Shown: positions 1 through 7,636, numbered from the stretch's first letter. The stretch: DNA of 37,903 nt from Flavobacteriaceae bacterium (GCA_030529185.1 JAUMXI010000014.1:1-37903); one strand, 5' to 3'. The notes: a model not told the origin generated them from the letters alone. Numbers and translations: made by a program.

Positions 1-2
1 CT

Positions 3-734
3 ATTTTGGAAACAGAGCATTATATAGATGGGCAACATAATGGGGGTATCTATAGCCCTATGAACCATAATACATATGGATATACATACAATAATCCTGT
101 AATATATGTAGATCCGAATGGGAAGCAAAATTATTTTACTCATGGAACATGGTCTGATCCAGATACTTTTAAAGATAAACAAGGATTAAGAAATGCTACA
201 TATAGAGCATTTGGAAATAAAGAAGGTGAAAATTTGATTACTTGGAATGGCTATAATATAGCAAGTGATAGAAAATTAGCTGCTAAAAAAGTAGTTAGAG
301 AAATATTAAGAACAATGAGTAGTGATATTAATGAACCTATTACATTAGTAGGTCATAGCCATGGAGGAAATGTAAATATAGAAGCTTTAAATATGATGGT
401 TGAAATGCCTGAATTTAAAGGAAGACAATTAAATTTAATGACTATAAATACACCTGTAAGAGATGATTATCAATTATCTGAAAAAGCACAAGCAAGAATA
501 AATCATATCAATGTATATGATGTAGGAGATGAGGTCCAAAAAAATGGAGGAAATAGTATAAAAATTAGCGATGGAAAATCATTTTTAACTGGAGAATTTG
601 GAGTGGCAGGACAGATATTTAAGAATGCTATTAATATAGAAACTGATAATAAAAAACCTATTTGGAACCAACATAAATCTCATAATAGAGTATATGAATG
701 GATACATAAATTACCAAAACAAGATGAAAGATAA
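3..734 (+). CDS. Rhs-family polymorphic toxin, C-terminal end with lipase-like tip (5' end outside window)
   Basis: The frame is open to the left edge, so this is the 3' end of a larger gene. The first part carries the end of the Rhs-associated core, finishing in the conserved VDPNGK that normally separates the Rhs shell from the variable toxin tip. The tip looks like an alpha/beta hydrolase: a GHSHGG nucleophile elbow (351-368, Ser codon 357), a plausible Asp in VYDVGDE (codon 519) and a plausible His in KSHNRVYEW (codon 681), in the right order for a Ser-Asp-His triad. I infer a lipase or phospholipase toxin used against competitors. The stop overlaps the next gene, a predicted lipoprotein, as expected of a toxin/immunity pair. 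A second, broken copy of the same tip lies at 1234-1881. Rhs assignment is firm; lipase activity is inferred from motifs. Confidence 0.8.
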   Translation: MLETEHYIDGQHNGGIYSPMNHNTYGYTYNNPVIYVDPNGKQNYFTHGTWSDPDTFKDKQGLRNATYRAFGNKEGENLITWNGYNIASDRKLAAKKVVREILRTMSSDINEPITLVGHSHGGNVNIEALNMMVEMPEFKGRQLNLMTINTPVRDDYQLSEKAQARINHINVYDVGDEVQKNGGNSIKISDGKSFLTGEFGVAGQIFKNAINIETDNKKPIWNQHKSHNRVYEWIHKLPKQDER

Positions 735-1161
735 AGTAATAATTTTATTTGGAATAATGAATATTATATTTTCTTGTGAAAAACATATTAGTTCTTTGGA
801 ACAAAAAGAGTTAAAATACCATGAACTTCCTAAACCTGTAAAAGAACGAATGTTTAATTTATATGGGGATTTTTCAGAGGAAGATCAAGATAGAATGGAA
901 TATAAACATACTTTTAGAGAATTAAATATGCCAGCTAAATATGAATTTTATACTAAAGAACATATACTTTTTGGATGGATATTTACAGGATATATAAAAA
1001 GTAAAAAAACAGGCAAGGTTTATTCATTAAAAAAAGAAATAGATGTAGAAAGAGGTTACCCTCGTATAATTTATAAAGATTCTTTATACATTCCTAATCA
1101 TTATAATATATACGCAGAAGATAGTTTAAGTTATACCTTTACGAGATTTATATTAAGGTAA
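724..1161 (+). CDS. Predicted lipoprotein, probable immunity protein for the Rhs lipase-like toxin
   Basis: 145 residues when started at ATG 724, which overlaps the end of the toxin gene; a longer start at 694 is possible but would destroy the signal sequence. The N-terminus has a charged start (MKDK), a hydrophobic run and a lipobox-like IIFSC, so the mature protein should be lipid-anchored at Cys18. I do not recognise the rest, which is mixed charged/aromatic with no obvious motif. Immediate position behind the toxin tip and the lipoprotein signal suggest an immunity protein in the periplasm, as is known for lipoprotein antitoxins paired with secreted phospholipase effectors. That role is inference from position. 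Confidence 0.7.
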   Translation: MKDKVIILFGIMNIIFSCEKHISSLEQKELKYHELPKPVKERMFNLYGDFSEEDQDRMEYKHTFRELNMPAKYEFYTKEHILFGWIFTGYIKSKKTGKVYSLKKEIDVERGYPRIIYKDSLYIPNHYNIYAEDSLSYTFTRFILR

Positions 1162-1233
1162 TGCCTATAAACACTGGGTTTCGGGGTGGTGCTTGCTGTA
1201 TGCCGATGGAGCAAAATTACCATCGGGATGTAG

Positions 1234-1881
1234 ATTGAAGGGGGCACTTCTCTCTATATTACGGACAAAGAGGGTCGTATAATCCAGCATACGGAATATA
1301 TGGCGTTTGGGGAGGTGTTGTTTGATGAGCATTTGGTAAATCCTAAACAGCCGTATCTCTTTAACGGTAAGGAGTTGGATTTTGAAACGGGATTGTATTA
1401 TTATGGGGCAAGGTACTACGACCCGAAAGTAAGTTTGTGGTTGAATACTGACCCACTTTCTGGTTATAATCCTATTTTGGAAACAGAGCATTATATAGAT
1501 GGGCAACATAATGGGGGTATCTATAGTTCTATGAATATGGCTACTTATAGTTATACTTACCAAAACCCTGTAATATATGTAGATCCGAATGGGAAACAAG
1601 CATATTTTCTACATGGAACATGGTCAAAACCTGAAACATTTAAAGATAAGAAAGGATTAAGAAATGCTACATATAGAGCATTTGGAAATAAAGAAGCTAA
1701 TTTTACTCTTTCTTGGAGTGGTTACAATGCTTCTAAAGCAAGGACTATTGCAACAAAGAAAGTCTTAAAAGAGATAATGGGAACAATGAGTAGTGATATT
1801 AATGAACCTATTACATTAGTAGGTCATAGCCATGGGGGGAATGTAAATATAGAAGCTATCAATATGATGTTTTTTATGTGA
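1234..1881 (+). pseudogene. Second Rhs core/tip cassette, truncated at both ends
   Basis: From 1234 to 1620 the frame reads a canonical Rhs-associated core: YITDKEG, then FNGKELDFETGLYYYGARYYDP, then VDPNGK. The next part is a lipase-like tip closely related to that of the upstream gene, with GHSHGG near 1830. There is no start: a TAG stop at 1231-1233 and unreadable sequence lie upstream. The tip stops at TGA 1879-1881, only about a dozen residues beyond the nucleophile elbow, so the Asp and His expected from the first copy are missing. A stretch of more than 50 nt around 1470-1525 is nearly identical to the first bases of the window. This looks like a displaced (orphan) rhs tip left by recombination; it could still serve as a donor for tip exchange. 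Confidence 0.75.
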
Positions 1882-1921
1882 TAAATTTCAAGCTCCGAAT
1901 GATAGGTGGCTGTCATATTCT

Positions 1922-2227
1922 GTGCGAAGAAAAGAGAATAAGGAAATTATAGGGAAATTTAAAAATTCAATACCAAGAACAGAAAAGAGAGTAGTCAACA
2001 TTTTTACTAAAACCATTGATAACGAAAAAGGGGTTTTTATTCCAGTAATTTTTGAGCGAAATGGTTATGAAATTGTCCGAAATATGTTTGTGGTAGAAAA
2101 GATGATTATCAATAGAAATTCTATGCTTATTAGCATTCCTGAATGGCTTTTTGAAAAAATCATTATCAATGGGATATATTTCAAACAAAATAAGAATAGT
2201 AAATTTACTATTCTTATTTTCTACTAA
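1922..2227 (+). CDS. Unrecognised ORF downstream of the broken Rhs cassette
   Basis: About 101 residues from a GTG at 1922, but the frame is open back to 1868, so the true start is unclear and it may be the remaining 3' part of a longer gene. The extended frame contains APNDRWLSYSV before the GTG. No family recognised; the middle is mixed beta-like sequence with many Ile and Val. The last codons lie inside a perfect 34-bp palindrome (2187-2220) that probably acts as terminator, so the C-terminus may be an accident of read-through into the hairpin. It could be an immunity gene remnant or a fragment joined to the Rhs tip by recombination. Confidence 0.35.
   Translation: MRRKENKEIIGKFKNSIPRTEKRVVNIFTKTIDNEKGVFIPVIFERNGYEIVRNMFVVEKMIINRNSMLISIPEWLFEKIIINGIYFKQNKNSKFTILIFY
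2187..2220. terminator. Perfect 34-bp palindrome between converging genes
   Basis: Two 17-nt arms (2187-2203 and 2204-2220) are exact reverse complements, start with four A and end with four T. It lies where the plus-strand ORF 1922-2227 and the minus-strand gene 2224-2595 converge, so a bidirectional terminator is the simplest reading. Confidence 0.6.
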
Positions 2228-2595
2228 TGTATGTTTTTGAACCTTATTACTCCTCCTGCTATTATACAACTTGACATCAATCCTATTATTAAAGGAACAA
2301 ACCATTCTACTCCCTTTTGTTTTTCTTCTCCTTTCTTATCGGTTTTTTGATGGTCTATTATCTTTTCTTCCACCATTTTGTAGCCTTGTATTTTTTGTTT
2401 TCCTACACTACTTGGTTTTGATGAATCTTTTTGTAATTCATTAGGCTTATATTCTTTGACATTTTTAGGGTCAGCGTAGTGTTTTCTGTCAGCAATTTGT
2501 TTTTGCTTAGCGTCATTTAAGGTTTTGCCTATTGCATTTTCTACATTTTTCACCATCTTATTTATATCACTCACTTTTATGTTAGAGTTTGTCAT
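2224..2595 (-). CDS. Small hypothetical protein with one C-terminal membrane segment
   Basis: 123 residues. The first ~95 are hydrophilic, Lys-rich and probably helical or disordered. They are followed by one hydrophobic segment near residues 97-117 (WFVPLIIGLMSSCIIAGGV) and a short positively charged end, so the protein should be anchored by its C-terminus. The ATG overlaps the TGA of an upstream minus-strand gene remnant (2592-2709), suggesting that the two were once co-expressed. A purine-rich AAAGGGAG lies a few bases before the start. Family not recognised. The Rhs context suggests a toxin-associated accessory or immunity role, but nothing in the sequence proves it. Confidence 0.5.
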   Translation of the reverse strand: MTNSNIKVSDINKMVKNVENAIGKTLNDAKQKQIADRKHYADPKNVKEYKPNELQKDSSKPSSVGKQKIQGYKMVEEKIIDHQKTDKKGEEKQKGVEWFVPLIIGLMSSCIIAGGVIRFKNIH

Positions 2596-2709
2596 TGCTA
2601 CTCCCTTTATAAACTCGGTTAATTCAGCGTGATTACAAGATGTATGCCCACAAGAAACGCCGTGTTTCGCTGGTAATATATCGGAGTTAGTGATGTCAAT
2701 CGGGTTATT
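2592..2709 (-). pseudogene. 3' remnant of an unknown gene with a Cys/His cluster
   Basis: On the minus strand an open frame of ~38 residues runs into the start of the small membrane protein gene, sharing 4 nt (GCATGA) with it. It reads ...NPIDITNSDILPAKHG followed by VSCGHTSCNHAELTEF and a short tail. The spaced C, H, C and H residues look like a metal-binding end. The frame is cut by a stop at 2710-2712, and the decayed IS1-like transposase begins about 130 bp beyond, so the rest of the gene has probably been deleted. Family not recognised. Confidence 0.4.
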
Positions 2710-2842
2710 TCATAACTGATAGAAAAACAAGCATTACTTATTAATAAAAATCATATATCTTTACCAAAGGTGGAGAATTATGTCTGCTTTTGGTTATTTT
2801 TGTTGAAAATACCACTCTTAAATGTTTGAGTTTTATTCCTCT

Positions 2843-3092
2843 TGTATCAAAGTTAGTGATATGGGCATTTGCCCGTACTGCTCTTCCAAACAGATGATTA
2901 AAAATGGGCATACCAAAACTAGAAAATAGCAATATTTCTGTAAGAAGTGCAACAAAAGATTTTTAGATTATTAGGAATTTCTACCACAACTTTATTTAGG
3001 AGAATCACCCTAATTGCTCAAAATATTACAAAACCAAAACTTATGAAATGGATGAGCTTTGCTTCTTTGTTCGGGCAAATTTTCCATACTAA
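2843..3092 (+). pseudogene. Decayed IS1-like transposase
   Basis: One frame from about 2843 reads MGICPYCSSKQMIKNGHTK, then a stop at 2927, then QYFCKKCNKRFLDY and another stop at 2972: the paired CxxC zinc ribbon typical of the InsA part of IS1-family transposases. A different frame at 3033-3090 reads YYKTKTYEMDELCFFV, matching the conserved YEMDE(L/M)xxFV start of the InsB part, and then hits a stop. The catalytic domain is missing, and at least two stops and one frameshift intervene, so the element is dead. I could not define terminal inverted repeats. It separates the Rhs region from the CRISPR-Cas operon and may mark how that island was assembled. Confidence 0.7.
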
Positions 3093-3271
3093 AAATATAT
3101 TTTGGGAGCTTTAACTTCATTTTTTACCATTAAGTTATTAAACACTTAATTATAGGGGGCTTTATTTTTGAGGAATGAATGTGAAGTAATACTTGATTAT
3201 TAACGATTTGTAAATATTAAAACTCTATTGTAAATCATTGATTTATACTAGAGTTGATTTTTTTAAAAAAA

Positions 3272-3292
3272 ATTATTATTATTATTATTATT
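3272..3292 (+). repeat. (ATT)7 microsatellite in the cas6 upstream region
   Basis: Seven perfect ATT units follow directly on a T7A8 run (3258-3272) and directly abut a TATATTTG box. Such tracts change length by slippage; here that would alter promoter spacing and not a coding frame. Confidence 0.85.
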
Positions 3293-3299
3293 ATATTTG
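3292..3299 (+). promoter_or_regulatory. Candidate -7 box (TATATTTG) of the CRISPR-Cas operon
   Basis: TATATTTG fits the Bacteroidota -7 consensus TAnnTTTG and lies 16 nt before the cas6 ATG, giving a very short leader. The nearest upstream TTG (3254-3256) is 35 nt away, well beyond the usual ~17-23 nt, because the ATT repeat fills the spacer. Confidence 0.45.
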
Positions 3300-3315
3300 C
3301 TTAACTAAATACCTT

Positions 3316-4095
3316 ATGAAATTTAAATTAATTTTACGGCAAAAACAAGGAAATAAAATTCCTTTTAATTATCAATACCCTCTTTCTTCTGCTCTTTATA
3401 AAATCATACAAAAGGCAGATGAGAAATATTCTCAACTATTACACGATGAGGGGTTTGGTAAAGGCTTTAAATTTTTTACTTTTTCGGACTTAAATTTTAA
3501 ATGTTTTAAATGGGATAAGGAGGGAATCATTATATCGGATAATGAGTCTCTCCTTTTGTTTGTTGATATATATATTCCTAAAACTACGCATTCTTTAATC
3601 AAAGGTTTCTTTGAAGATAAGCTAATCACTATTGCGGATTGTAATTTAAAAACAGAATTTTATATTGATTCGGTGGAAATGATTGATGATATGTTGTGCA
3701 ATAAAGCACCTAATGAAGTCATAAAGGTAAAAGTTCAGCCAACTTCACCTTTGGTGGTAGGTAAGAAGAATAAAAATGGAAATTATGACTATTTACTCCC
3801 GAGTGATGAGGATTATAAAGAGTTTTTATTAAAGAATTGGATAGAGAAAGCAAAAGTTTTTAATAATAATGACACCTTTGATTTATTAGAGATCAACATA
3901 CTTAATAAAGAAAATGCTAAAACAAGGCTCATTACTTTAAAAGCTCATACACCTCAAGAAACTAAAATAAGAGGAAGTAAAAATTTTTATATAGAATTAA
4001 TAGGAAGGAAAAAGGATATAGAGCCTCTAATTTATGGAGGGCTAGGGATATACAATGCTCAAGGTATGGGAAGTGTAAAAATCATTGAAATATAA
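3316..4095 (+). CDS. cas6: Cas6, CRISPR repeat endoribonuclease
   Basis: 259 residues from ATG 3316; an upstream start at 3238 would translate the ATT repeat into poly-Tyr and is rejected. Cas6 cuts the array transcript within each repeat, leaving the 8-nt tag on crRNAs. The N-terminal part shows the family pattern LLHDEGF followed by FKFFTFSDLNF (His43 a candidate catalytic residue). The C-terminus carries the glycine-rich RNA-binding loop, GGLGIYNAQGMGSV. It is first in the operon, 8 nt before cas10. The repeats at 11596-13287 end in ATTGAAAC, the tag expected from such an enzyme. Confident. Confidence 0.93.
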   Translation: MKFKLILRQKQGNKIPFNYQYPLSSALYKIIQKADEKYSQLLHDEGFGKGFKFFTFSDLNFKCFKWDKEGIIISDNESLLLFVDIYIPKTTHSLIKGFFEDKLITIADCNLKTEFYIDSVEMIDDMLCNKAPNEVIKVKVQPTSPLVVGKKNKNGNYDYLLPSDEDYKEFLLKNWIEKAKVFNNNDTFDLLEINILNKENAKTRLITLKAHTPQETKIRGSKNFYIELIGRKKDIEPLIYGGLGIYNAQGMGSVKIIEI

Positions 4096-4103
4096 AATTT
4101 AGT

Positions 4104-5522
4104 ATGAAATATATAGTAAAAATTGATATTTCAGGAATACAAAAATTTATTTTTGATATTCCTTCTAAGGAAGCTGGTAAGCAACTCAAAGCAAGGTCTT
4201 TTTATGTCTATGCTCTTACTCATATCATCTTCAAGATGTTGCAAGATAAAATAGGAGATGATAATGTAAAGTTGATCTACAATGGGGGTGGGAATCTTTT
4301 CGTCTATGCAAATACAGAACGAGAGGTTTTGGAGGATTTTCGTAGTGAGCTAGAAGGAGTGAAAGACTTTCAGGGCGTTTTATTCCCGTTCATCAGTTTT
4401 GTTGAAAATCAGCAAGATTTTAAATCTACGATGAGCTTATTAAACAAAGAGGTATTAAAAACAAAATTGAGAAGGAATTTCAGCACCCAAGTTTTTGAAA
4501 AAAATAGACAAATTAACTGGAAAAAATTGGTTTATCAGTTGATAGACAACAATGGGTTTAGAATAAAAAAAGGAACTCCTTCCGATGGGCAAATATATCT
4601 GGGAGATTATGTACTAGAGTTTAATAAGGAAGATAAGCAATTTGAAGGAAATGTTTTAAATAAAATGCCTAGAAGCCAACAAAATACCATAACGGAGTTT
4701 GAGGATTTGGCAAGAAAAGCATATGAGGCACAGGCAGATGAAAAAATTGCAGCCTTGAAAATGGATGTTGATAATTTGGGTATGCTATTTAGAAATAGAG
4801 AAGAAGAGCAGTATAATAAACTAAGTAAGGCTATGGAAAACTTTTTCTCAAAAGAGCTGTACCAAAAAGTGTTGAAAGAAAAAATAGAACAACAAGAGCT
4901 CTACCCTGTTTTTGCTGGTGGAGATGATTTGTTTTTTATAGGAAGTTGGCATAAAATGATAGAGGTGGCAAAAGAAATAAATGAGCGTTTTGGTGAATAT
5001 CAGAAAGATTTGAATTTGAAGCAAAAAATAACCTTGTCGGCAGGGCTTATTATCACAAATGAAAAATATCCGCTTATTCGTATCGCGGAAGAAGCCGAGG
5101 AAGCTTTAGAATTGGCTAAAAATTATAGAATAGAAAAAAATAGCATTTGCATTTTTGGGCAACCAATGGGCTGGGAAGAGCTGGATAAAAGTGAAGAAAT
5201 TAAGAATAAACTAAAAAGACTATTAGAAAACGGAGAGTCCAAAGCATTGCTCCAAAGGATAAAATCATCAGATTTAGGGTTTAGAAGTTTGCAAGATAAA
5301 ATACTAAATACCAATAAAATAGATTTACCTAAGGTTTATCGCCTAAAATACTATCTTAGAAATGCAAAAAATGAACAAAATAGACAGGAATTAACCGAGA
5401 TTTTTAACAAATATTCTGATGATTTACTCAATGATTTTTTAGAAAAGAAAAAGCAAAGCAATCCTGCAAAGTATGTGGTTGCAGCGCGTTGGATAGAATT
5501 ATTATTACGAAATAAAAATTAA
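4104..5522 (+). CDS. cas10: Cas10/Csm1 large subunit, HD-less, with intact GGDD cyclase motif
   Basis: 472 residues, far shorter than the usual ~750-850 of Csm1. The protein opens directly with the palm-1 hallmark DISGIQKFIF (residues 8-17), so the N-terminal HD DNase domain is absent, and no HD motif occurs elsewhere. Palm 1 continues with NGGGNLFVYA. Palm 2 has KMDVDNLGMLF and the catalytic GGDD at residues 272-275 (FAGGDDLFF), so synthesis of cyclic oligoadenylate from ATP on target RNA binding should be possible. Only one Cys is present, so the zinc ribbon seen in many Csm1 proteins is missing too. A helical C-terminal domain follows from ~360, as in the Cas11-like part of Csm1. This is a minimal, signalling-only Cas10 in a type III-A operon. 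Confidence 0.93.
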   Translation: MKYIVKIDISGIQKFIFDIPSKEAGKQLKARSFYVYALTHIIFKMLQDKIGDDNVKLIYNGGGNLFVYANTEREVLEDFRSELEGVKDFQGVLFPFISFVENQQDFKSTMSLLNKEVLKTKLRRNFSTQVFEKNRQINWKKLVYQLIDNNGFRIKKGTPSDGQIYLGDYVLEFNKEDKQFEGNVLNKMPRSQQNTITEFEDLARKAYEAQADEKIAALKMDVDNLGMLFRNREEEQYNKLSKAMENFFSKELYQKVLKEKIEQQELYPVFAGGDDLFFIGSWHKMIEVAKEINERFGEYQKDLNLKQKITLSAGLIITNEKYPLIRIAEEAEEALELAKNYRIEKNSICIFGQPMGWEELDKSEEIKNKLKRLLENGESKALLQRIKSSDLGFRSLQDKILNTNKIDLPKVYRLKYYLRNAKNEQNRQELTEIFNKYSDDLLNDFLEKKKQSNPAKYVVAARWIELLLRNKN

Positions 5523-5526
5523 AATT

Positions 5527-5994
5527 ATGCCTAATAGAAACAACAATTATGGAGGATATGGAACAAGAAATACTCGTCCTCATAATACGAACAACAATCA
5601 AAATCCTCCTATTAATATTAGAGAGACTTACTTTAAAGAAACTTACCAGTATTTACTGAATTTAAAAGATGATAATGTTCCTTTGGATAATGTTTTCAGC
5701 AATATTGAAACTTTTGTAAAAGAAGAATGTAGAGCGATTACAACCACTCAATTAAGGAATATTTATTCAAAAATAATAAGCGTAAGTGATGTGGCATCAC
5801 TCAAGATGCTTCGCCCCAATATAGCTTATATCGCAGCGAGGCAAATCGGAAAAGCTCAATATCAAGCTAAAAATGTTGTTATGTTTTATGACAAACTCAT
5901 TCAGGGGGTTAAAGATGAAAAACATTTGGAATCATTTAAAAAAGTAATGGAAGCAATCGTGGCATATCATAAATATCATCATAATAAACAATAA
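5527..5994 (+). CDS. csm2: Csm2, small subunit of the type III-A complex
   Basis: 155 residues, 4 nt behind cas10. Residues 1-30 are Asn/Gly-rich and probably disordered (MPNRNNNYGGYG...). The rest is helical with the family feature of a basic helix around RPNIAYIAARQIGKAQ and a His-rich end (YHKYHHNKQ). Csm2 copies line the crRNA-target duplex alongside Csm3. Position between cas10 and csm3 is the standard type III-A order. The low-complexity head is longer than in many Csm2 proteins. Confidence 0.88.
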   Translation: MPNRNNNYGGYGTRNTRPHNTNNNQNPPINIRETYFKETYQYLLNLKDDNVPLDNVFSNIETFVKEECRAITTTQLRNIYSKIISVSDVASLKMLRPNIAYIAARQIGKAQYQAKNVVMFYDKLIQGVKDEKHLESFKKVMEAIVAYHKYHHNKQ

Positions 5995-6005
5995 TACTTA
6001 CTACT

Positions 6006-6635
6006 ATGAAACTAATAAAGAAACATGTTTTTAGAGGAGAGATAGAGCTAAAATCAGGTCTTCATATCGGCGGAAACAAATCAAGTTTAGACATCGGGGG
6101 ATTAGATAGCCCTGTCATAAAAACCGTGAATGGAGTTCCATATATACCAGGAAGTTCATTAAAAGGTAAAATGCGTTCTTTACTTGCAATGAAAGAAGGG
6201 GCAGATGAAATAAGTAAAGAAAGTAAAAAATTAAAACAAATGTTTGGTAGCTCTGAGCAAGGAATGGAGGAAAAAACTCGTTTGATGTTCCGAGATGCCC
6301 AGCTTAATATTGAAAAGTTTAAAGAAAGTTTTGCTCAATCGATTTTATTGGTGACGGAATACACGGAAGAAAAATGGGAAAATAAAATAGACAGGAAATC
6401 AGGAAAAGCAGAAGGAGGGCTTCGCCAGACGGAGCGTGTCCCTGCAGGAAGTGTATTTAGTTTTGAGATTGTATTAGATGAATACGAAGGAGATGAAACA
6501 TCAAAATATATAGAAACACTAAAACAAGGCTTTGAATTATTAGAAAACGATTATATTGGTGGAAGCGGTTCGAGAGGCTATGGACATATCAAAATTAATG
6601 ATTTGAAACAATCCGAAGTGAAAACCTTTAATTAA
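6006..6635 (+). CDS. csm3: Csm3, backbone subunit and target-RNA nuclease
   Basis: 209 residues, RAMP fold. Early GLHIGG and YIPGSSLKGKMRSLL are classic Csm3 motifs. Asp34 in GGLDSPV corresponds to the catalytic Asp that cuts target RNA at 6-nt steps, so the slicer function looks intact. FRDAQL and GGSGSRGYGHI near the C-terminus complete the RAMP glycine loop. The TAA overlaps the csm4 ATG by one base, indicating coupled translation. With an HD-less Cas10 and a frameshifted Card1, this may be the main working nuclease of the locus. Confidence 0.94.
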   Translation: MKLIKKHVFRGEIELKSGLHIGGNKSSLDIGGLDSPVIKTVNGVPYIPGSSLKGKMRSLLAMKEGADEISKESKKLKQMFGSSEQGMEEKTRLMFRDAQLNIEKFKESFAQSILLVTEYTEEKWENKIDRKSGKAEGGLRQTERVPAGSVFSFEIVLDEYEGDETSKYIETLKQGFELLENDYIGGSGSRGYGHIKINDLKQSEVKTFN

Positions 6636-7636
6636 TGAAAGCTATAGAATTAAGACTTTCTCCTAATTCAAAATTTCATTTAGGGGAATATGTAGAGGAT
6701 CAGACCACGGCTCTCTTTAATACGGCACATATCATTCATTCAGATGTGTTGTTTGGGGCTTTTATCTCTGCATTGGTCAAGATAAAACCAGAAAAATTAG
6801 CCTCTTTTAAAACTTATTTCCAAGAAGCCAAATTGAGCATTTCATCGGCGTTTTATTTGGTGAAATTAAAAGAAGGAAAAGAAATCTATTTATTGCCCAA
6901 GCCTGTAAGTTTAAATTTATTTCAACCTAAAAATATTGAAAATTTTCAGGTAAAGAAATTTAAGAAAATTGAATTTATCTCCAAAGGAGTTTGGGAAAAA
7001 GGAATTAGCCCAGAAGAATGGTTTGAGGGTGAAACTTGCGTAATGCCTAATAATAAAACCCTTTGCTTACGCTCGGAAGTAGGAGATGAGAAATTTGAGC
7101 TTTTCGCAATTAATGATGAAGAAAAGGTGAATCTCACCTCGTTAGCCGAAAAAAACGAACTCTATACGCGAAGTAATCTGGAAATATTAGGAACAGAAAA
7201 CGCCAAGGTGTCATTTTATTTCTTAATGAAGTATGATGCTTTACCAGACGAAGATAAAAAAATAATAAAATCCGTTTTAGAGCTACTTATCCTAAATGGG
7301 ATAGGGGGCGAACGATATACAGGTTGTGGTGTGGTAGAAGCTTTTGAGGAAAAAAACTTTGAAATAAACATATCAGACCCCGCTCATAAAACCGTGCTAT
7401 TAGGCTTGGCATTTCCTAAAAATTTAGAAAAATACCATTATTACCAAACCAAAGTAAGAGGCGGAATGAATTTCGGGGCAAACAAACGAATAAAGCTCCT
7501 TAATGCAATTCAGGAGGGGGCTATTGTTTCCCCAGATATAGAATCTCAAATTATAGATTTAAGTCAAGACGAGAGAAAATATTGGAAATACAGTAGTAAT
7601 ATACAACTGCCTCTTCATAAAAATTATGATTTATAA
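6635..7636 (+). CDS. csm4: Csm4, crRNA 5'-tag binding subunit
   Basis: 333 residues, RAMP superfamily. Csm4 sits at the base of the complex next to Cas10 and holds the crRNA 5' tag. Visible features are SDVLFGAFISALV near residue 40, LYTRSNLEI in the middle and the glycine-rich GIGGERYTGCGVVEAF around 225-240. It overlaps csm3 by one base at its start and csm5 by one base at its end, so all three are translationally coupled. Confidence 0.92.
   Translation: MKAIELRLSPNSKFHLGEYVEDQTTALFNTAHIIHSDVLFGAFISALVKIKPEKLASFKTYFQEAKLSISSAFYLVKLKEGKEIYLLPKPVSLNLFQPKNIENFQVKKFKKIEFISKGVWEKGISPEEWFEGETCVMPNNKTLCLRSEVGDEKFELFAINDEEKVNLTSLAEKNELYTRSNLEILGTENAKVSFYFLMKYDALPDEDKKIIKSVLELLILNGIGGERYTGCGVVEAFEEKNFEINISDPAHKTVLLGLAFPKNLEKYHYYQTKVRGGMNFGANKRIKLLNAIQEGAIVSPDIESQIIDLSQDERKYWKYSSNIQLPLHKNYDL

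Noticed and set aside
1165-1599. Minus-strand ORF of 144 codons
   Set aside because: It is antisense to the well-supported Rhs core of 1234-1881 and has no recognisable domain.
2741-2932. Minus-strand ORF of 63 codons
   Set aside because: It is antisense to the IS1-like zinc-ribbon remnant; the plus-strand reading explains the sequence better.
3129-3150. ATTAAGT/ACTTAAT hairpin upstream of the cas operon
   Set aside because: Only 7 A/T-rich pairs with an 8-nt loop; too weak to call a terminator or operator.
3238-3315. Longer N-terminus for cas6 starting at 3238
   Set aside because: It would translate the ATT microsatellite into seven Tyr and lies upstream of the candidate promoter; family homology begins at MKFKLILRQ (ATG 3316).
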